Assembly (NCBI GenBank): GCA_016180845.1
Contig: JACPAK010000008.1
Span: forward strand, 30,615 to 94,614
Source: Deltaproteobacteria bacterium
GTDB taxonomy: Bacteria; UBA10199; JACPAL01
Length of the DNA stretch: 64,000 nt
Direction: 5' to 3'
This document shows positions 9,740-19,184 of the stretch, one piece after another (the stretch's first letter is position 1; the number at the start of each line of letters is the position of its first letter). The notes beneath the pieces were generated by a model. The model saw only the letters and a list, made by a program, of their open reading frames with translations. It made no database searches and had not been told where the DNA came from. The position numbers were made by a program, and so were the translations under genes.

Positions 9740-10884
9740 TACCGCTGATCGATGGGAACGTACTTGAGATTCATCTTTCCAATATAATCACATTCTGGCC
9801 GGATCAAACGATTGTTGCGGTATTGTTCGAGGATATGGGCTGTCCATCCCGCTGAACGGGCCACCGCAAAGATACCGGTAAAGAGGTCTGACGGAATCCC
9901 AACGGTTTCATAAAGAGAGGCAGAGTAAAAATCGACATTGGGATCTAACCCCTTCATCTCTTTCATTACCTTCTGGATCTCAAGGCTCAACTCAAACCAC
10001 TTGAGGTTTCCTTTGGCGCGACCCAGTTGCTCTGACATCTGCATCAGATGAATCGCTCGTGGATCCATCGTCTTATAAACCCGATGCCCAAACCCAAAGA
10101 TTTTCTTCCGATCGGCCAGCTCCTGCTCGATAAAATCCCGCACGCGGGAGACATGACCAATCTGTCGGAGCATCTTGATGACTTCTTCATTCGCCCCTCC
10201 ATGAAGAGGACCTTTCAGCACCGCAATTGCTGCTGTCACCGAAGAATAAATATCCGAAAGGGTCGAGGCACAGACACGCGCGGCGAAGGTAGAGGCATTA
10301 AAGCTATGCTCGGCATGAAGGACCAAGGCGACATCCATCGCCTTGATCGCCTCAGGACGAGGATCTTTCCCTTGTAACTGGTAGAGAAAACGGGTTGCGA
10401 TATTCTGTCCTTTCTTGTGAGGCACTAATTGATTCCCCTTTCGGAACCGATCAAGCGCCGCCAGAAGAGTCGGAATTTTAGCGACTATCCTCCTCGCCTT
10501 GTTCTCATTGGCAGCCCAGGAACGATCCCCCGCCTCTGGGTCAAAATGGGCAAGCATCGAGACGAAGGTCCGAAGCATTCCCATTGCTGAGAGACGTGGG
10601 GCAATATGCCGGAGGGTCTCCATGATTTCTTCAGGAATCTCGGATTCCTCGTCCAGCTCTTGTATTAAAAACTTGAGCTCTGACGGGGTGGGTAAACGGT
10701 CATTCCAGAGAAGGAAGACCACCTCTTCAAAAGTCGAATGCTCAGCAAGGTCATGGATATTATAGCCTCGATAGACGAGCTCCCCCTTCTTGCCGTCAAT
10801 CCAGCAGATACTGCTTTGCCCCGCGATGACATCCTCGAGCCCGGCTTTGTATGCAGATTTAGTTCCTTCCGACATAGTGCCCAT
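9739..10884 (-). CDS. gltA: Citrate synthase
   Basis: Condenses acetyl-CoA with oxaloacetate as the entry step of the TCA cycle. The 381-residue protein resembles the short dimeric Bacillus/archaeal-type enzymes. It has an N-terminal [18 protein letters not shown] and YRGY segment, [11 protein letters not shown], and LHGGANE and [14 protein letters not shown] with the catalytic His residues. An Asp-containing loop ([14 protein letters not shown]) follows. A methylcitrate synthase cannot be excluded by sequence alone, but the neighbours (icd, mdh, sdh) favour citrate. It is the first gene of the seven-gene operon. An in-frame ATG at 10875 is an alternative start. Confidence 0.92.
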   Translation of the reverse strand: MGTMSEGTKSAYKAGLEDVIAGQSSICWIDGKKGELVYRGYNIHDLAEHSTFEEVVFLLWNDRLPTPSELKFLIQELDEESEIPEEIMETLRHIAPRLSAMGMLRTFVSMLAHFDPEAGDRSWAANENKARRIVAKIPTLLAALDRFRKGNQLVPHKKGQNIATRFLYQLQGKDPRPEAIKAMDVALVLHAEHSFNASTFAARVCASTLSDIYSSVTAAIAVLKGPLHGGANEEVIKMLRQIGHVSRVRDFIEQELADRKKIFGFGHRVYKTMDPRAIHLMQMSEQLGRAKGNLKWFELSLEIQKVMKEMKGLDPNVDFYSASLYETVGIPSDLFTGIFAVARSAGWTAHILEQYRNNRLIRPECDYIGKMNLKYVPIDQR

Positions 10885-10972
10885 CGTTTAGCGAACCTAT
10901 AATCTTTGTCAACCTGATCAAAATCAGAAAAAACTGATTCAAATCCTTTAGCAATGATATTATACCCTTAAC

Positions 10973-12592
10973 GTGCCAAAAACACTATCCCCTCGCGAAG
11001 AACTTCTTAAGATTCAAAAGAGGATTTACGCGAAAAATAACGAATTCATCCGGAGCCAGACCCTGATCCAGGAAAAGGGATTCGACACCTATGAGCGCCG
11101 GTATAAAAGATATGTCCAAAATTATGCGAAAATCTCTTCTATTGAAGAGCTGATCGAAGAGGTGATGAAATCCCAGATCATCTATCTGGGTGACTACCAC
11201 ACCAACAAACAATCTCAGAGGATGCTTCTCCGCCTCTTGAAACTTCTGACCGAAAAAACCCAAAACTTCTCCGTCGGACTCGAACTCGTCCAGAAAAGAG
11301 ACCAAAAGATTCTCGATGCCTTCTTGAAAGATCAAATTACCGAAGAGACATTCTTAAAAAAAATACGGTTCCAGAAATATTGGTATTTCGATCTCTGGCA
11401 AAATTTCAAACCACTCTTCGACTTCGTCCGCTATTGGAAGATCCCTGTCTATGGGATCGAATGGTCGCTGTCAGGAGACAGCTCCCTTCTCGATCGAGAC
11501 AAAAAAAATGCGCAGATCATCGCTTCTATTTTGAAAAAAGATCCGACCCGAAAACTGATCGTCTTCATCGGCGATCTTCATATTGCCCCCCCTCACCTCC
11601 CGAACCAGGTTCAAACTCTGTTCACAGGGAAGGAAAAACCAAAAGATCTGATCCTGTATCAAAACAGTGAAGCGATTTACTGGAAATTGGCTGAGAGGGA
11701 ACTCGAAGACAAGACAGAGATCTTGCGGATCGACGAGCGGAGTTTCTGCCTCATCAATACCCCTCCCATCATTGCGCAACAATCTTACCTCAACTGGCTC
11801 GAGCATGAAGAGGGGCAGATTGATTATATCGATGCAAAACACAACTTTCTCGAACTGCTGCATCAGATCGCCGGCTTCCTGGAAATCACACTGGAAAAAA
11901 ATGCTGACGAAGTCGAGGTTTTTACCTGTGGCGACTTGAGTTTTCTGAAGAGGCTCGAGGAGGATGGCGGCTTTTCAAAACAGGAGATCCGACAGATCAA
12001 GCGCCAGATCCTCGCCTCGGAGAGCTACTGCATCCCCTCAAAAAAATATGTCTACCTCGCCAATCTTTCCATGAATCATGCCTCGGAAGAGGCGACACAC
12101 TACCTGAAGTTCCTCTGTTCCGGGACGGAAGAGCCTCGCTATCTTGTCGATGCCTTCTACGCCAATACCCTCCACGAGGCGCTTGGATTTTTCGGCTCCA
12201 AGATCATCAATCACAAGAGAAAATGCTTTCATGAAAAGGAATATGAAGAACTCGTCCAATATCTTAAATCAGCCCGAGGAAACCAACAGCGACAATTTGA
12301 GCTCGAAATGGCGCTTCTGATCCTCGAACATAAAAAACTCGAGAAGAAAAGATTGCCTCTTCGATCCAAAAAATTCTTCAAATCCCATCCCGATCTCTTC
12401 TTCGCGGTGACGCATGGACTTGGTTATATGTTGGGGGACACCCTTTATTACTCCCTCCTTGAGGGGAAAACCTCCAAAGAAGAACTCAAGGCGCTCTTCT
12501 TTGACCCAATGAAGGAAGATGGAAAACCTTATGAGACCTACATGCGATTGATTCGGAAGCTCCGAGGGGTCAAGATCCCGAAGAGGGTTTAA
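10973..12592 (+). CDS. ChaN-like (Tiki-superfamily) protein
   Basis: A 539-residue protein with a ChaN/DUF399-type core. The motif YLGDYHTN lies at residues 71-78, GLELVQKRDQ follows, and GDLHIAPPHLP begins at residue 200. ChaN proteins bind heme as periplasmic lipoproteins, and the wider superfamily includes metalloprotease-like folds. Here there is no signal peptide or lipobox, so the protein looks cytoplasmic, and the roughly 250-residue C-terminal part is unrecognised. Its function is therefore open. The GTG start has no ribosome site, and a TATTAT box at 10958-10963 ends 9 nt upstream, suggesting a leaderless mRNA. It is divergent from gltA and its 3' end overlaps convergent cusA by 23 bp. 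Confidence 0.7.
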   Translation: MPKTLSPREELLKIQKRIYAKNNEFIRSQTLIQEKGFDTYERRYKRYVQNYAKISSIEELIEEVMKSQIIYLGDYHTNKQSQRMLLRLLKLLTEKTQNFSVGLELVQKRDQKILDAFLKDQITEETFLKKIRFQKYWYFDLWQNFKPLFDFVRYWKIPVYGIEWSLSGDSSLLDRDKKNAQIIASILKKDPTRKLIVFIGDLHIAPPHLPNQVQTLFTGKEKPKDLILYQNSEAIYWKLAERELEDKTEILRIDERSFCLINTPPIIAQQSYLNWLEHEEGQIDYIDAKHNFLELLHQIAGFLEITLEKNADEVEVFTCGDLSFLKRLEEDGGFSKQEIRQIKRQILASESYCIPSKKYVYLANLSMNHASEEATHYLKFLCSGTEEPRYLVDAFYANTLHEALGFFGSKIINHKRKCFHEKEYEELVQYLKSARGNQQRQFELEMALLILEHKKLEKKRLPLRSKKFFKSHPDLFFAVTHGLGYMLGDTLYYSLLEGKTSKEELKALFFDPMKEDGKPYETYMRLIRKLRGVKIPKRV

Positions 12593-15500
12593 TCTGACGC
12601 TTCCACAAATAATAAATCGCCGGATAGACGAGAAGTTCCATTAAAAACGAAGTAAAGAGCCCACCAACCATCGGGGCAGCGATCCGTTTCATGACATCAG
12701 CGCCGGTTCCGGTACTCCACATGATCGGCAAGAGACCGACAAACGCACAGGCGACCGTCATTACCTTGGGACGCACCCGCTTCACCGCCCCATGCAGGAT
12801 CGCCTCCTTCAGATCACCATCATGTCTCATGAGCCCTTTCCCCTTCGCCTCGTCATAGGCAAGATCGAGATAGAGCAGCATAAAGATCCCGGTCTCCGCA
12901 TCGAGTCCCAAGAGGGCAATCAGCCCGACCCAAACACCGATCGACATGTTGTATCCAAGGATATAGAGGAGCCAGATCGCCCCGACCGCCGAAAACGGGA
13001 CCGCCAAAAGGACAATGAATGTCTTCGGAATTGACTTCGTGTTCCAATAGAGCAGGAAAAAAACGATCAGCAGCGTCAGTGGCACCACAAGCAGGAGTCG
13101 TCCCTTGACCCGCTCCATCGCCTCATATTGACCGCTCCAATGGAGAGAGTAACCAACCGGTATTTTCATCCGCTCTTGAACAACCTTCTTCGCCTCATGC
13201 ACATAGCTGCCAACATCACGACCCGCCATATCAATAAAGACATACCCTGCGAGCATCCCGTTTTCGTCGCGAATCATCGCAGGGCCGGTGCGAAACTTCA
13301 GATCGGCAATCGAAGAAAGGGGGATCTGTGCGCCGGAAGGGGTTGGTACAAGCACACGTTTCAGATCATCAAGGTCATCACGCAATTCACGCGCATAGCG
13401 GACATTGACAGGATAGCGTTCTCTCCCCTCGATCGTTCGCGTGATATTTTCGCCGCCGATCGCCGACATGATGATCATCTCGGCGTTGTCGATCGTGAGG
13501 CCGTACCGCCCTAGCTCCTCCCTCTTCAAATCAAAATCGAGGAAATAACCACCAGCAACCCGTTCGGCAAAGACAGACCGGGTCCCTCGAACCTCCTGCA
13601 GGACAATCTCCAACTGCTGTCCTATCTGCTCGATCTCCTTCAGATCCGAGCCAAAGACCTTTACACCGATCGGTGTCCGGATACCGGTCGAGAGCATGTC
13701 GATCCGGTTTTTGATCGGCATCGTCCAGGCATTCGTCCAGCCGGGGAATTTCATTTTTTGATCCATCTCATCAATCAACTCTTCCCATGAAATCCGATCC
13801 GACCAGATGTGACTCAGGAAATAAGGGACCGGAAATGACAGCCATCGATACCATCGATCTTTTTTACGCCACTCCTTTTCCGGTTTCAGGATAACAACCG
13901 TCTCTGCCATCGAAAACGGCGCCGGATCAGTCGCGGTCTCGGCACGCCCCATCTTGCCGAAGACACGCTCCACCTCGGGAAAGGAGCGCAAGATTCGATC
14001 CTGCTCTTCAAGAATCCGTGATGCCTCCGTCACCGAGATTCCTGGGAACGAAGTCGGCATGTAGAGGATCGCCCCCTCGTTCAGCGGTGGCATAAACTCA
14101 GATCCAAGACGTAAAAAGGGAATGATCGTGATGCCGACAATGACGAGCGCGATCTTGATCACTTTTTTCGGATGGGCCAGCACATAATGGATCGCCGGTC
14201 CATAAAGCCGAAAGAGAACCTGACTAATCGGGTGTCGTTCCTCGGAGACCATCTTCCCGACAACAATCGAATTAACCAAACGAGTAAGCTTTGGAGAACG
14301 CAATCGAAACTCCTTCAGATGCGTAAAAAGGAGCCGGATCGCCGGATCGAGCGTGATTGCAAGAAACGCAGCGATCCCCATCGCGAAATTCTTTGTAAAG
14401 GCAAGCGGTTTGAAGAGCCGCCCTTCTTGCTCCTCCAGTGTAAAAATCGGCATGAAAGAAACAGCGATCACAAGGAGTGAAAAGAAACTGGGACGAGCGA
14501 CCTCCTGAATCGCGCTCACCAGGATCTTACGATAATCCCCCTTTTTCCCCTCCGCCTCCCATCGCTCCAGTTTTTTGTGGGCGTTCTCCACAACAACAAC
14601 CGCCGCATCGACCAGCGCCCCGATCGCCACCGCGATCCCCCCGAGTGACATGATATTCGAGGTCAGCCCCATCGCCTGCATCGGAATAAAGGAGAGAATC
14701 ACCGCGACCGGGATCGTGATAATCGGAATCACGGCGGAAGGGAAATGCCAAAGAAAGATCAGGATTATGAGCGAGACAACGATCATCTCCTCCATGAGTG
14801 TCTTCTTCAGGGTGCTGATCGAACGTTTGATCAGATCAGACCGATCATAGGTCGTGACGATCTTAACCCCTTCCGGAAGTGAAGGCTCGATCTCTTGCAG
14901 TTTTTCTTTGATACGGTTGATGACACGCAGGGCATTCTCGCCATGTCTCATCACAATAATCCCACCGACCGCATCCCCACGCCCATCAAGGTCTGAAACA
15001 CCGCGTCGAAGCTCCGGCCCCAAAGAAATCTTCGCGACATCCTTTAAAAAGATCGGGACCCCTCTTTTAGAATCATTCCCTACAGAAATTTTTTCGAGAT
15101 CAGAGATAGATTTCAGATAACCACGCCCCCGGATCATATATTCCCGGCCGGAAAACTCGACGAGACGCCCACCGACCTCGTTATTCCCCTCTCGAATCGC
15201 ACGAATCACCTCATCTAATGGAATCTTGTAGGCCAGCAGGGCATTGGGATCGATATTGACCTGATACTGTTTGACGAAACCACCGATACTGGCGACCTCC
15301 GAAACACCGGGAACAGACTGAAGGTGAAATTTGAGATTCCAGTCTTGAAGGGTTCGAAGTTCCGAGAGATCCTTCTTCCCCGACTCGTCAACCAAGGCAT
15401 ATTGAAAAACCCAACCAACCCCCGTGGCATCGGGACCCAGTTCCGTCTTGACCCCTTCAGGGAGGAGTGGCGTGATCTTCGAGAGATACTCAAGCGTCCG

Positions 15501-15821
15501 ACTTCTCGCCCAATAGAGATCGGTCCCATCCTCAAAGATCAGATAGACATACGAAAATCCAAAGTCCGAGAAACCACGGATCGCCTTGACCTTCGGCGCC
15601 CCCAAAAGAGCTGTTACGATCGGATAGGTGACCTGATCCTCAATAATATCGGGCGAACGATCCCATTTCGAATAGACAATCACCTGTGTGTCGGAGAGAT
15701 CGGGGATCGCATCGAGCGGGACGTGTCTGATCGACCAGATCCCGAACGCGACCAGGACAAGCGTCAACGCCAGGACCAGAAATCTGTTTTTCGCTGAAAA
15801 TTCGACAATCTTTTCAATCAT
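12570..15821 (-). CDS. cusA: CusA/CzcA-type RND metal efflux pump
   Basis: Inner-membrane, proton-driven resistance-nodulation-division pump of 1083 residues, the normal length for heavy-metal RND proteins. It begins MIEKIVEFSAKNRFLV, has DAIPDLSDTQVIV and the large periplasmic loops, and predicted membrane helices in the 1+5+1+5 arrangement. The segment KNRIDMLSTGIRTPIGVKV matches the copper/silver (CusA) group and contains one of its conserved Met residues. Copper or silver is therefore the favoured substrate, though other metals are possible. It follows cusB by 105 bp, a gap containing a GC-rich inverted repeat, and overlaps the convergent ChaN-like gene by 23 bp. Confidence 0.92.
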   Translation of the reverse strand: MIEKIVEFSAKNRFLVLALTLVLVAFGIWSIRHVPLDAIPDLSDTQVIVYSKWDRSPDIIEDQVTYPIVTALLGAPKVKAIRGFSDFGFSYVYLIFEDGTDLYWARSRTLEYLSKITPLLPEGVKTELGPDATGVGWVFQYALVDESGKKDLSELRTLQDWNLKFHLQSVPGVSEVASIGGFVKQYQVNIDPNALLAYKIPLDEVIRAIREGNNEVGGRLVEFSGREYMIRGRGYLKSISDLEKISVGNDSKRGVPIFLKDVAKISLGPELRRGVSDLDGRGDAVGGIIVMRHGENALRVINRIKEKLQEIEPSLPEGVKIVTTYDRSDLIKRSISTLKKTLMEEMIVVSLIILIFLWHFPSAVIPIITIPVAVILSFIPMQAMGLTSNIMSLGGIAVAIGALVDAAVVVVENAHKKLERWEAEGKKGDYRKILVSAIQEVARPSFFSLLVIAVSFMPIFTLEEQEGRLFKPLAFTKNFAMGIAAFLAITLDPAIRLLFTHLKEFRLRSPKLTRLVNSIVVGKMVSEERHPISQVLFRLYGPAIHYVLAHPKKVIKIALVIVGITIIPFLRLGSEFMPPLNEGAILYMPTSFPGISVTEASRILEEQDRILRSFPEVERVFGKMGRAETATDPAPFSMAETVVILKPEKEWRKKDRWYRWLSFPVPYFLSHIWSDRISWEELIDEMDQKMKFPGWTNAWTMPIKNRIDMLSTGIRTPIGVKVFGSDLKEIEQIGQQLEIVLQEVRGTRSVFAERVAGGYFLDFDLKREELGRYGLTIDNAEMIIMSAIGGENITRTIEGRERYPVNVRYARELRDDLDDLKRVLVPTPSGAQIPLSSIADLKFRTGPAMIRDENGMLAGYVFIDMAGRDVGSYVHEAKKVVQERMKIPVGYSLHWSGQYEAMERVKGRLLLVVPLTLLIVFFLLYWNTKSIPKTFIVLLAVPFSAVGAIWLLYILGYNMSIGVWVGLIALLGLDAETGIFMLLYLDLAYDEAKGKGLMRHDGDLKEAILHGAVKRVRPKVMTVACAFVGLLPIMWSTGTGADVMKRIAAPMVGGLFTSFLMELLVYPAIYYLWKRQIKPSSGS

Positions 15822-15850
15822 CCTAATCTCCCATAACGGTCGGGTCCTGT

Positions 15851-15909
15851 CTTAAGGTTCCGCCCACCCGTGCTCACCCGTTGCGCGCGGGCGGGCGCCC
15901 GACCTTAAG
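15851..15909. repeat. GC-rich inverted repeat between cusB and cusA
   Basis: CTTAAGGT at 15851-15858 is repeated as its exact complement at 15902-15909. The 43-bp interval is very GC-rich, with several CACCCG or GGGCGGG runs that can extend the pairing with mismatches. The composition differs sharply from the coding DNA on both sides. It could be a REP-like element, an mRNA-processing hairpin tuning cusA relative to cusB, or a small insertion. Confidence 0.55.
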
Positions 15910-15926
15910 CCACCCGCCCGTGTCCA

Positions 15927-16925
15927 CTAATGCCGATGCTCTCTTTCCTTTGTCATGCCCGACACCGCCGCCCGGAGTTGACTCTCCGAATCGATCAAAA
16001 ACGCTGCACTGGTCGCAACGATCTCTCCTTCCTGTAACCCTTCCAAGACAACGCGCTCCTTGCCCACCTCCGATCCCAACTTCAGATCCCTCGCTTCAAA
16101 ATGCGTCCCATCATGTACGACAAAGACAAATTGTCGTTCACCGGTATCAATCACTGCCTCTTTCGGAACCACGATCTGAACACCGAGTGGTACCTCCAAA
16201 TAAACAGTCAAATAACTCTCAGGCATCACCTTCCCTCCGAGACCGGGGACCTCGATCCGTCCCTGAACCGCACGGGTCATCGGATTAATAACGGTCTCCT
16301 TCCCCCTAAGGACCCCTTCAAACTTCTCACCCGAGGGAAGAACAACTGCCGCCTTCTGTCCGATCTGAATCCCGGAGAGTTCATGTTCGTAAATCGGCGC
16401 ATAAACCCAGACGGAACCGCCCGGCTCAGGAACCATAAGCGCCGGATCAGGATCCCCTCTTTTCTCAAGTTGATCGATCTCATCAGGAACCATCCCCATC
16501 AGTTTCAATCGATCGGTCGCCGCTTTTTTGAGAGAAGGAACCCCATTCGCGATCTCCAGATACTCCCTCTGCGCCATCGCGAGATCTGGGTCGAAGACAA
16601 CGCGCCCCATCGCCCTGATCTCCTGAACAGCCTCTTTCTTCTCAACACTCGCCGTGGTCAATCCAATCCGTCTCTGCCGATCCTGCGGGATCATGACCCC
16701 CTTCTTTCCTTCTTTTTCCCCGTCCCGATACACCGGTATTAATTTCATCTGACAGATCGGACAATTTCCCGGCTTTTCCTGATGAATATGCGGATGCATG
16801 GGACAGGTGTAATGACTAATCTCAGCCTCTTCGCGATCGGAATGATGCCACCGGTGGTAAACAAAAAAACCTCCTCCACCCAAGATGAGCAGGCCGATTA
16901 TTGGAAAAATATATTTCTTATTCAT
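15927..16925 (-). CDS. cusB: CusB-like periplasmic adaptor with metal-binding domain
   Basis: Membrane-fusion protein expected to join the RND pump to the outer-membrane channel. It has an N-terminal membrane segment (residues 8-24) and a heavy-metal-binding motif with CPMHPH followed by CPICQMKL at about residues 40-63. Beta-barrel and membrane-proximal parts include VWVYAPIYEHELSGIQIGQK and TVYLEVPLGVQIVVPKEAV. At 332 residues it is shorter than CusB. GRVVFDPDLAMAQREYLEI appears to join two regions that normally flank the first half of the lipoyl domain, so part of that domain seems to be missing. The ATG overlaps the cusC stop by 4 nt. Metal-binding ability suggests a direct role in metal transfer. 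Confidence 0.88.
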   Translation of the reverse strand: MNKKYIFPIIGLLILGGGGFFVYHRWHHSDREEAEISHYTCPMHPHIHQEKPGNCPICQMKLIPVYRDGEKEGKKGVMIPQDRQRRIGLTTASVEKKEAVQEIRAMGRVVFDPDLAMAQREYLEIANGVPSLKKAATDRLKLMGMVPDEIDQLEKRGDPDPALMVPEPGGSVWVYAPIYEHELSGIQIGQKAAVVLPSGEKFEGVLRGKETVINPMTRAVQGRIEVPGLGGKVMPESYLTVYLEVPLGVQIVVPKEAVIDTGERQFVFVVHDGTHFEARDLKLGSEVGKERVVLEGLQEGEIVATSAAFLIDSESQLRAAVSGMTKEREHRH

Positions 16926-18175
16926 AATTCACCTCCCATGAGCCTCTCGAGGCGGGCATATGACTGGCCGAACCTCGCCTCGCTCTCATAAAAATCATTT
17001 TTAAGTTCCAGATAGGTCCGGATCGAATCAACATAGGTCAGGAGATCAACCTTGTTTGCGGCATAGGCGATCTTGGCCGCCTCGAGATTCGCCTTCGAGG
17101 CGGGCAGGATTGTTCCTCGATATTTCTCCAGAATTTTTTGCCCTGAGGTTACCGCCTGAAAGATCTCCTCAAAATCGTGCACCGTATGGATCTCCATCGC
17201 CTCGCGTTCAAGCTGCGTTGCCTTTTGCATTGCGCGCGCCTCACGGATCTCGGCACGATTTTTTCTCCAAAACCAGATCGGAAGATTAACCATGGCAGTC
17301 CCACTCCAGGTGTCCTCTTGCGTCCTCCATTGGTTATAGGAGAATTCGAGGGAAAAATCGGGGAGGAGGTTCAGCCTCGCCTCCGTCAATTTAGATTTTT
17401 CGCGATCCTCCATCGCCTTCAGGGTTTTAAGCTCCGGCCTCTTCTCTTTTGCCAGATCCAAAATTGACTCGCGGTCTAAACCGATATGTGGCCAATCGAT
17501 CTGATGCGGCAGACGGATCGGCTCATGGTGATCCCGATTCAAGAGCGCCCTCAGGTGCGCCTCATGGGTTGTTCGCTCCTGTTCCAGCCCAATCTCCTGA
17601 TTCTGGAGTTTTGTGAGTTCCACCTGGGCCTTGAGCGGCGATTCCGCAGAGGTGCGCCCCGCCGCGTAACTCGTCTCTGTCGAGCCAGCGAGTTGGCGAA
17701 GGAGCGATTGGGTCGATCGATTCACTTCAAGCTGGCGATCGACACGGTAGAGTTCGTAGTAGGTCATCTTGAGATCCAGAAGGATATCCTGAATCATCCC
17801 TTGGGAGGTCCCCTCCTCTTTTTTGAGGTCGAATCGGGCCGCCCGTCCTCTAACAAATCTCTTCCCTGGAAAAGGGATCTCTTGCCGGACAAGGTAATCG
17901 GTCTCCATCGATTGCCCGACATCGATCGTTTTTTTCGGGACATCGTCGAACATCACCCCGATCATCGGGTCTTCGAGGGATTTCGCGAGTGGGACGCGCG
18001 CCTTCGCCGCCTCGACTTTCTGGTGCGCCGCCTGAATCTCCGGGTTTCTTTGGAGTGCTTCTTCGATAAGATCAGAGAGTTGCTCAACTTGGGGCGGGTT
18101 AGCGGAACCCGAGACAGGACCCACCCCCACGAGTATTACGGATAGTAAAAATGTCTGTTTCCACCGAGAAACCAT
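16922..18175 (-). CDS. TolC-family outer-membrane efflux protein (CusC role)
   Basis: Outer-membrane channel of the efflux complex. A signal peptide (about residues 1-24 from the ATG at 18175) is followed by two repeats of long helices typical of TolC proteins, including LIEEALQRNPEIQAAHQKVE near the start and LDLAKEKRPELKTL in the second half. The total is 417 residues. The start is placed at 18175 because AAGGAG lies 7 nt upstream; a TTG two codons earlier also reads. The stop overlaps the adaptor start. Just upstream is a perfect palindrome (18192-18211) that may be an operator. Confidence 0.9.
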   Translation of the reverse strand: MVSRWKQTFLLSVILVGVGPVSGSANPPQVEQLSDLIEEALQRNPEIQAAHQKVEAAKARVPLAKSLEDPMIGVMFDDVPKKTIDVGQSMETDYLVRQEIPFPGKRFVRGRAARFDLKKEEGTSQGMIQDILLDLKMTYYELYRVDRQLEVNRSTQSLLRQLAGSTETSYAAGRTSAESPLKAQVELTKLQNQEIGLEQERTTHEAHLRALLNRDHHEPIRLPHQIDWPHIGLDRESILDLAKEKRPELKTLKAMEDREKSKLTEARLNLLPDFSLEFSYNQWRTQEDTWSGTAMVNLPIWFWRKNRAEIREARAMQKATQLEREAMEIHTVHDFEEIFQAVTSGQKILEKYRGTILPASKANLEAAKIAYAANKVDLLTYVDSIRTYLELKNDFYESEARFGQSYARLERLMGGEL

Positions 18176-18191
18176 ACACAAACTCCTTAAC

Positions 18192-18211
18192 GAGACATGA
18201 CCTCATGTCTC
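18192..18211. promoter_or_regulatory. Perfect palindrome ahead of the efflux channel gene
   Basis: GAGACATGA at 18192-18200 and its exact complement at 18203-18211 are separated by 2 nt. The palindrome ends just upstream of the AAGGAG ribosome site of the TolC-family gene. No U-tract follows on either strand, so it is not a good terminator. The position suits a repressor or activator site for the cus genes, but the protein that binds is unknown. Confidence 0.45.
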
Positions 18212-18237
18212 AAAAAGACCAACGCGTATGGTTTTTC

Positions 18238-18600
18238 TCAGAGGAGAAGGGTTATTTTTTCAGAGACGAGTGTTTTGGGAGGATCTAAAAGATGGGTCCG
18301 ACTCAGGCGATAGATCGACCTCGGTTCAACATAAGAGGAAAAGTTAACTGTCAGGGCAACAGGAGAGGCTGAAAACCCCTCTTGTGTCGAAGAGGGGAGA
18401 TAAGCTTGAGACTCCATACTGCCACAACAGAGGGTGGAGGCTTCGAAACCGGCCATTTCCGTACAGCACGCATGCACCGACTGATCAGCCTCTGCAGCGG
18501 TACAGACATAAGGACAGACCACCCAGAAGGCTGTCAGGAACGCAAGCAGACTCACGAACCCTCTCCACCCTCGTGTGGCAAGACCTTGACTCATACGCAC
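18238..18600 (-). CDS. Small secreted Cys-rich protein
   Basis: Unrecognised protein of about 120 residues. After a short basic start comes a hydrophobic stretch (FVSLLAFLTAFWVVCPYVCTA) typical of a signal peptide or anchor. The mature part has two paired-cysteine motifs, HACCTEM and TLCCGSM. CC/M/H clusters of this kind can bind soft metals, and the gene sits directly upstream of the efflux channel, so a periplasmic metal-binding role is plausible but inferred. The GTG at 18600 is 11 nt after a GGAGG; an ATG at 18594 is equally possible. A longer reading to 18699 would overlap the upstream gene and is less likely. Confidence 0.6.
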   Translation of the reverse strand: MRMSQGLATRGWRGFVSLLAFLTAFWVVCPYVCTAAEADQSVHACCTEMAGFEASTLCCGSMESQAYLPSSTQEGFSASPVALTVNFSSYVEPRSIYRLSRTHLLDPPKTLVSEKITLLL

Positions 18601-18635
18601 GGAGTATAACACCTCCTCAGTCTCCTCGTAAACAT

Positions 18636-19181
18636 TTATTCTTGAGTTAGCCGGGGGGCGATCTTTTTGGCGATCTGGAGGTACTCTTCCTGGCTGCAAA
18701 CAACCCCTTTGGGCTTCGACGTGTCTGAAGACGACTTCTGGCAGGTCATTTGAATCGCTTTTGATCCCTTCTTGAGATACAAGGTGGCCAAACCACCAGT
18801 CGCCTCTTTCCCAAAACCGGTTTCTATCCGATACGAAAAAAAGGCTGCATCCCCCACCTTCGGGATAGCGATCTTCTTCCCCTTCTGCTCATGAGCAACA
18901 CGGATCTCGTCAAATTCCTTCGGAAGGATCTGCTGGAAACTAATCAAACCTCCCCCCGTTCCTGTAAGAAACAGCTTTTCACAAGAGCCGTAGCCGGGAG
19001 GGCGGAAATAGTCCCACGATCCACCCAAAATGCCTGCCGCCTCCGTCGGTGTCAGGACCGATTCCTCAAGGGATCCTGGGGGACAGATATCAACCTCTTC
19101 ACTGATCTCCTGCGCCGCTCCAAATCGTGGAGACAGCAAGGCTATCGTCAATAAGCTGATCAATAAGAGAGTCTTTTTCAT
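18636..19181 (-). CDS. Exported protein of unknown function
   Basis: A 181-residue protein with a clear signal peptide (KKTLLLISLLTIALLSPRFGAAQ, cleavage near residue 24). The mature part has five Cys residues and a pattern (CPPG..., ILGGSWDYF, GSCEKLFLTG, GDAAFFSY, ALTLYLKKGSKAIQM-like strand, final helix) loosely like the DUF3558 type of small secreted domains. This similarity is by eye only. The ATG at 19181 is 7 nt after AGGAGG, and it lies 3 nt past the metalloprotease stop, so the two are probably cotranscribed. No function is assigned. Confidence 0.65.
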   Translation of the reverse strand: MKKTLLLISLLTIALLSPRFGAAQEISEEVDICPPGSLEESVLTPTEAAGILGGSWDYFRPPGYGSCEKLFLTGTGGGLISFQQILPKEFDEIRVAHEQKGKKIAIPKVGDAAFFSYRIETGFGKEATGGLATLYLKKGSKAIQMTCQKSSSDTSKPKGVVCSQEEYLQIAKKIAPRLTQE

Positions 19182-19184
19182 CAC

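Noticed and set aside
10922..10939. AATCAG-A6-CTGATT hairpin as a terminator
   Set aside because: It lies in the divergent promoter gap between gltA and the ChaN-like gene, where no transcript should end; the stem is short and A/T-rich. An operator role remains possible but unsupported.
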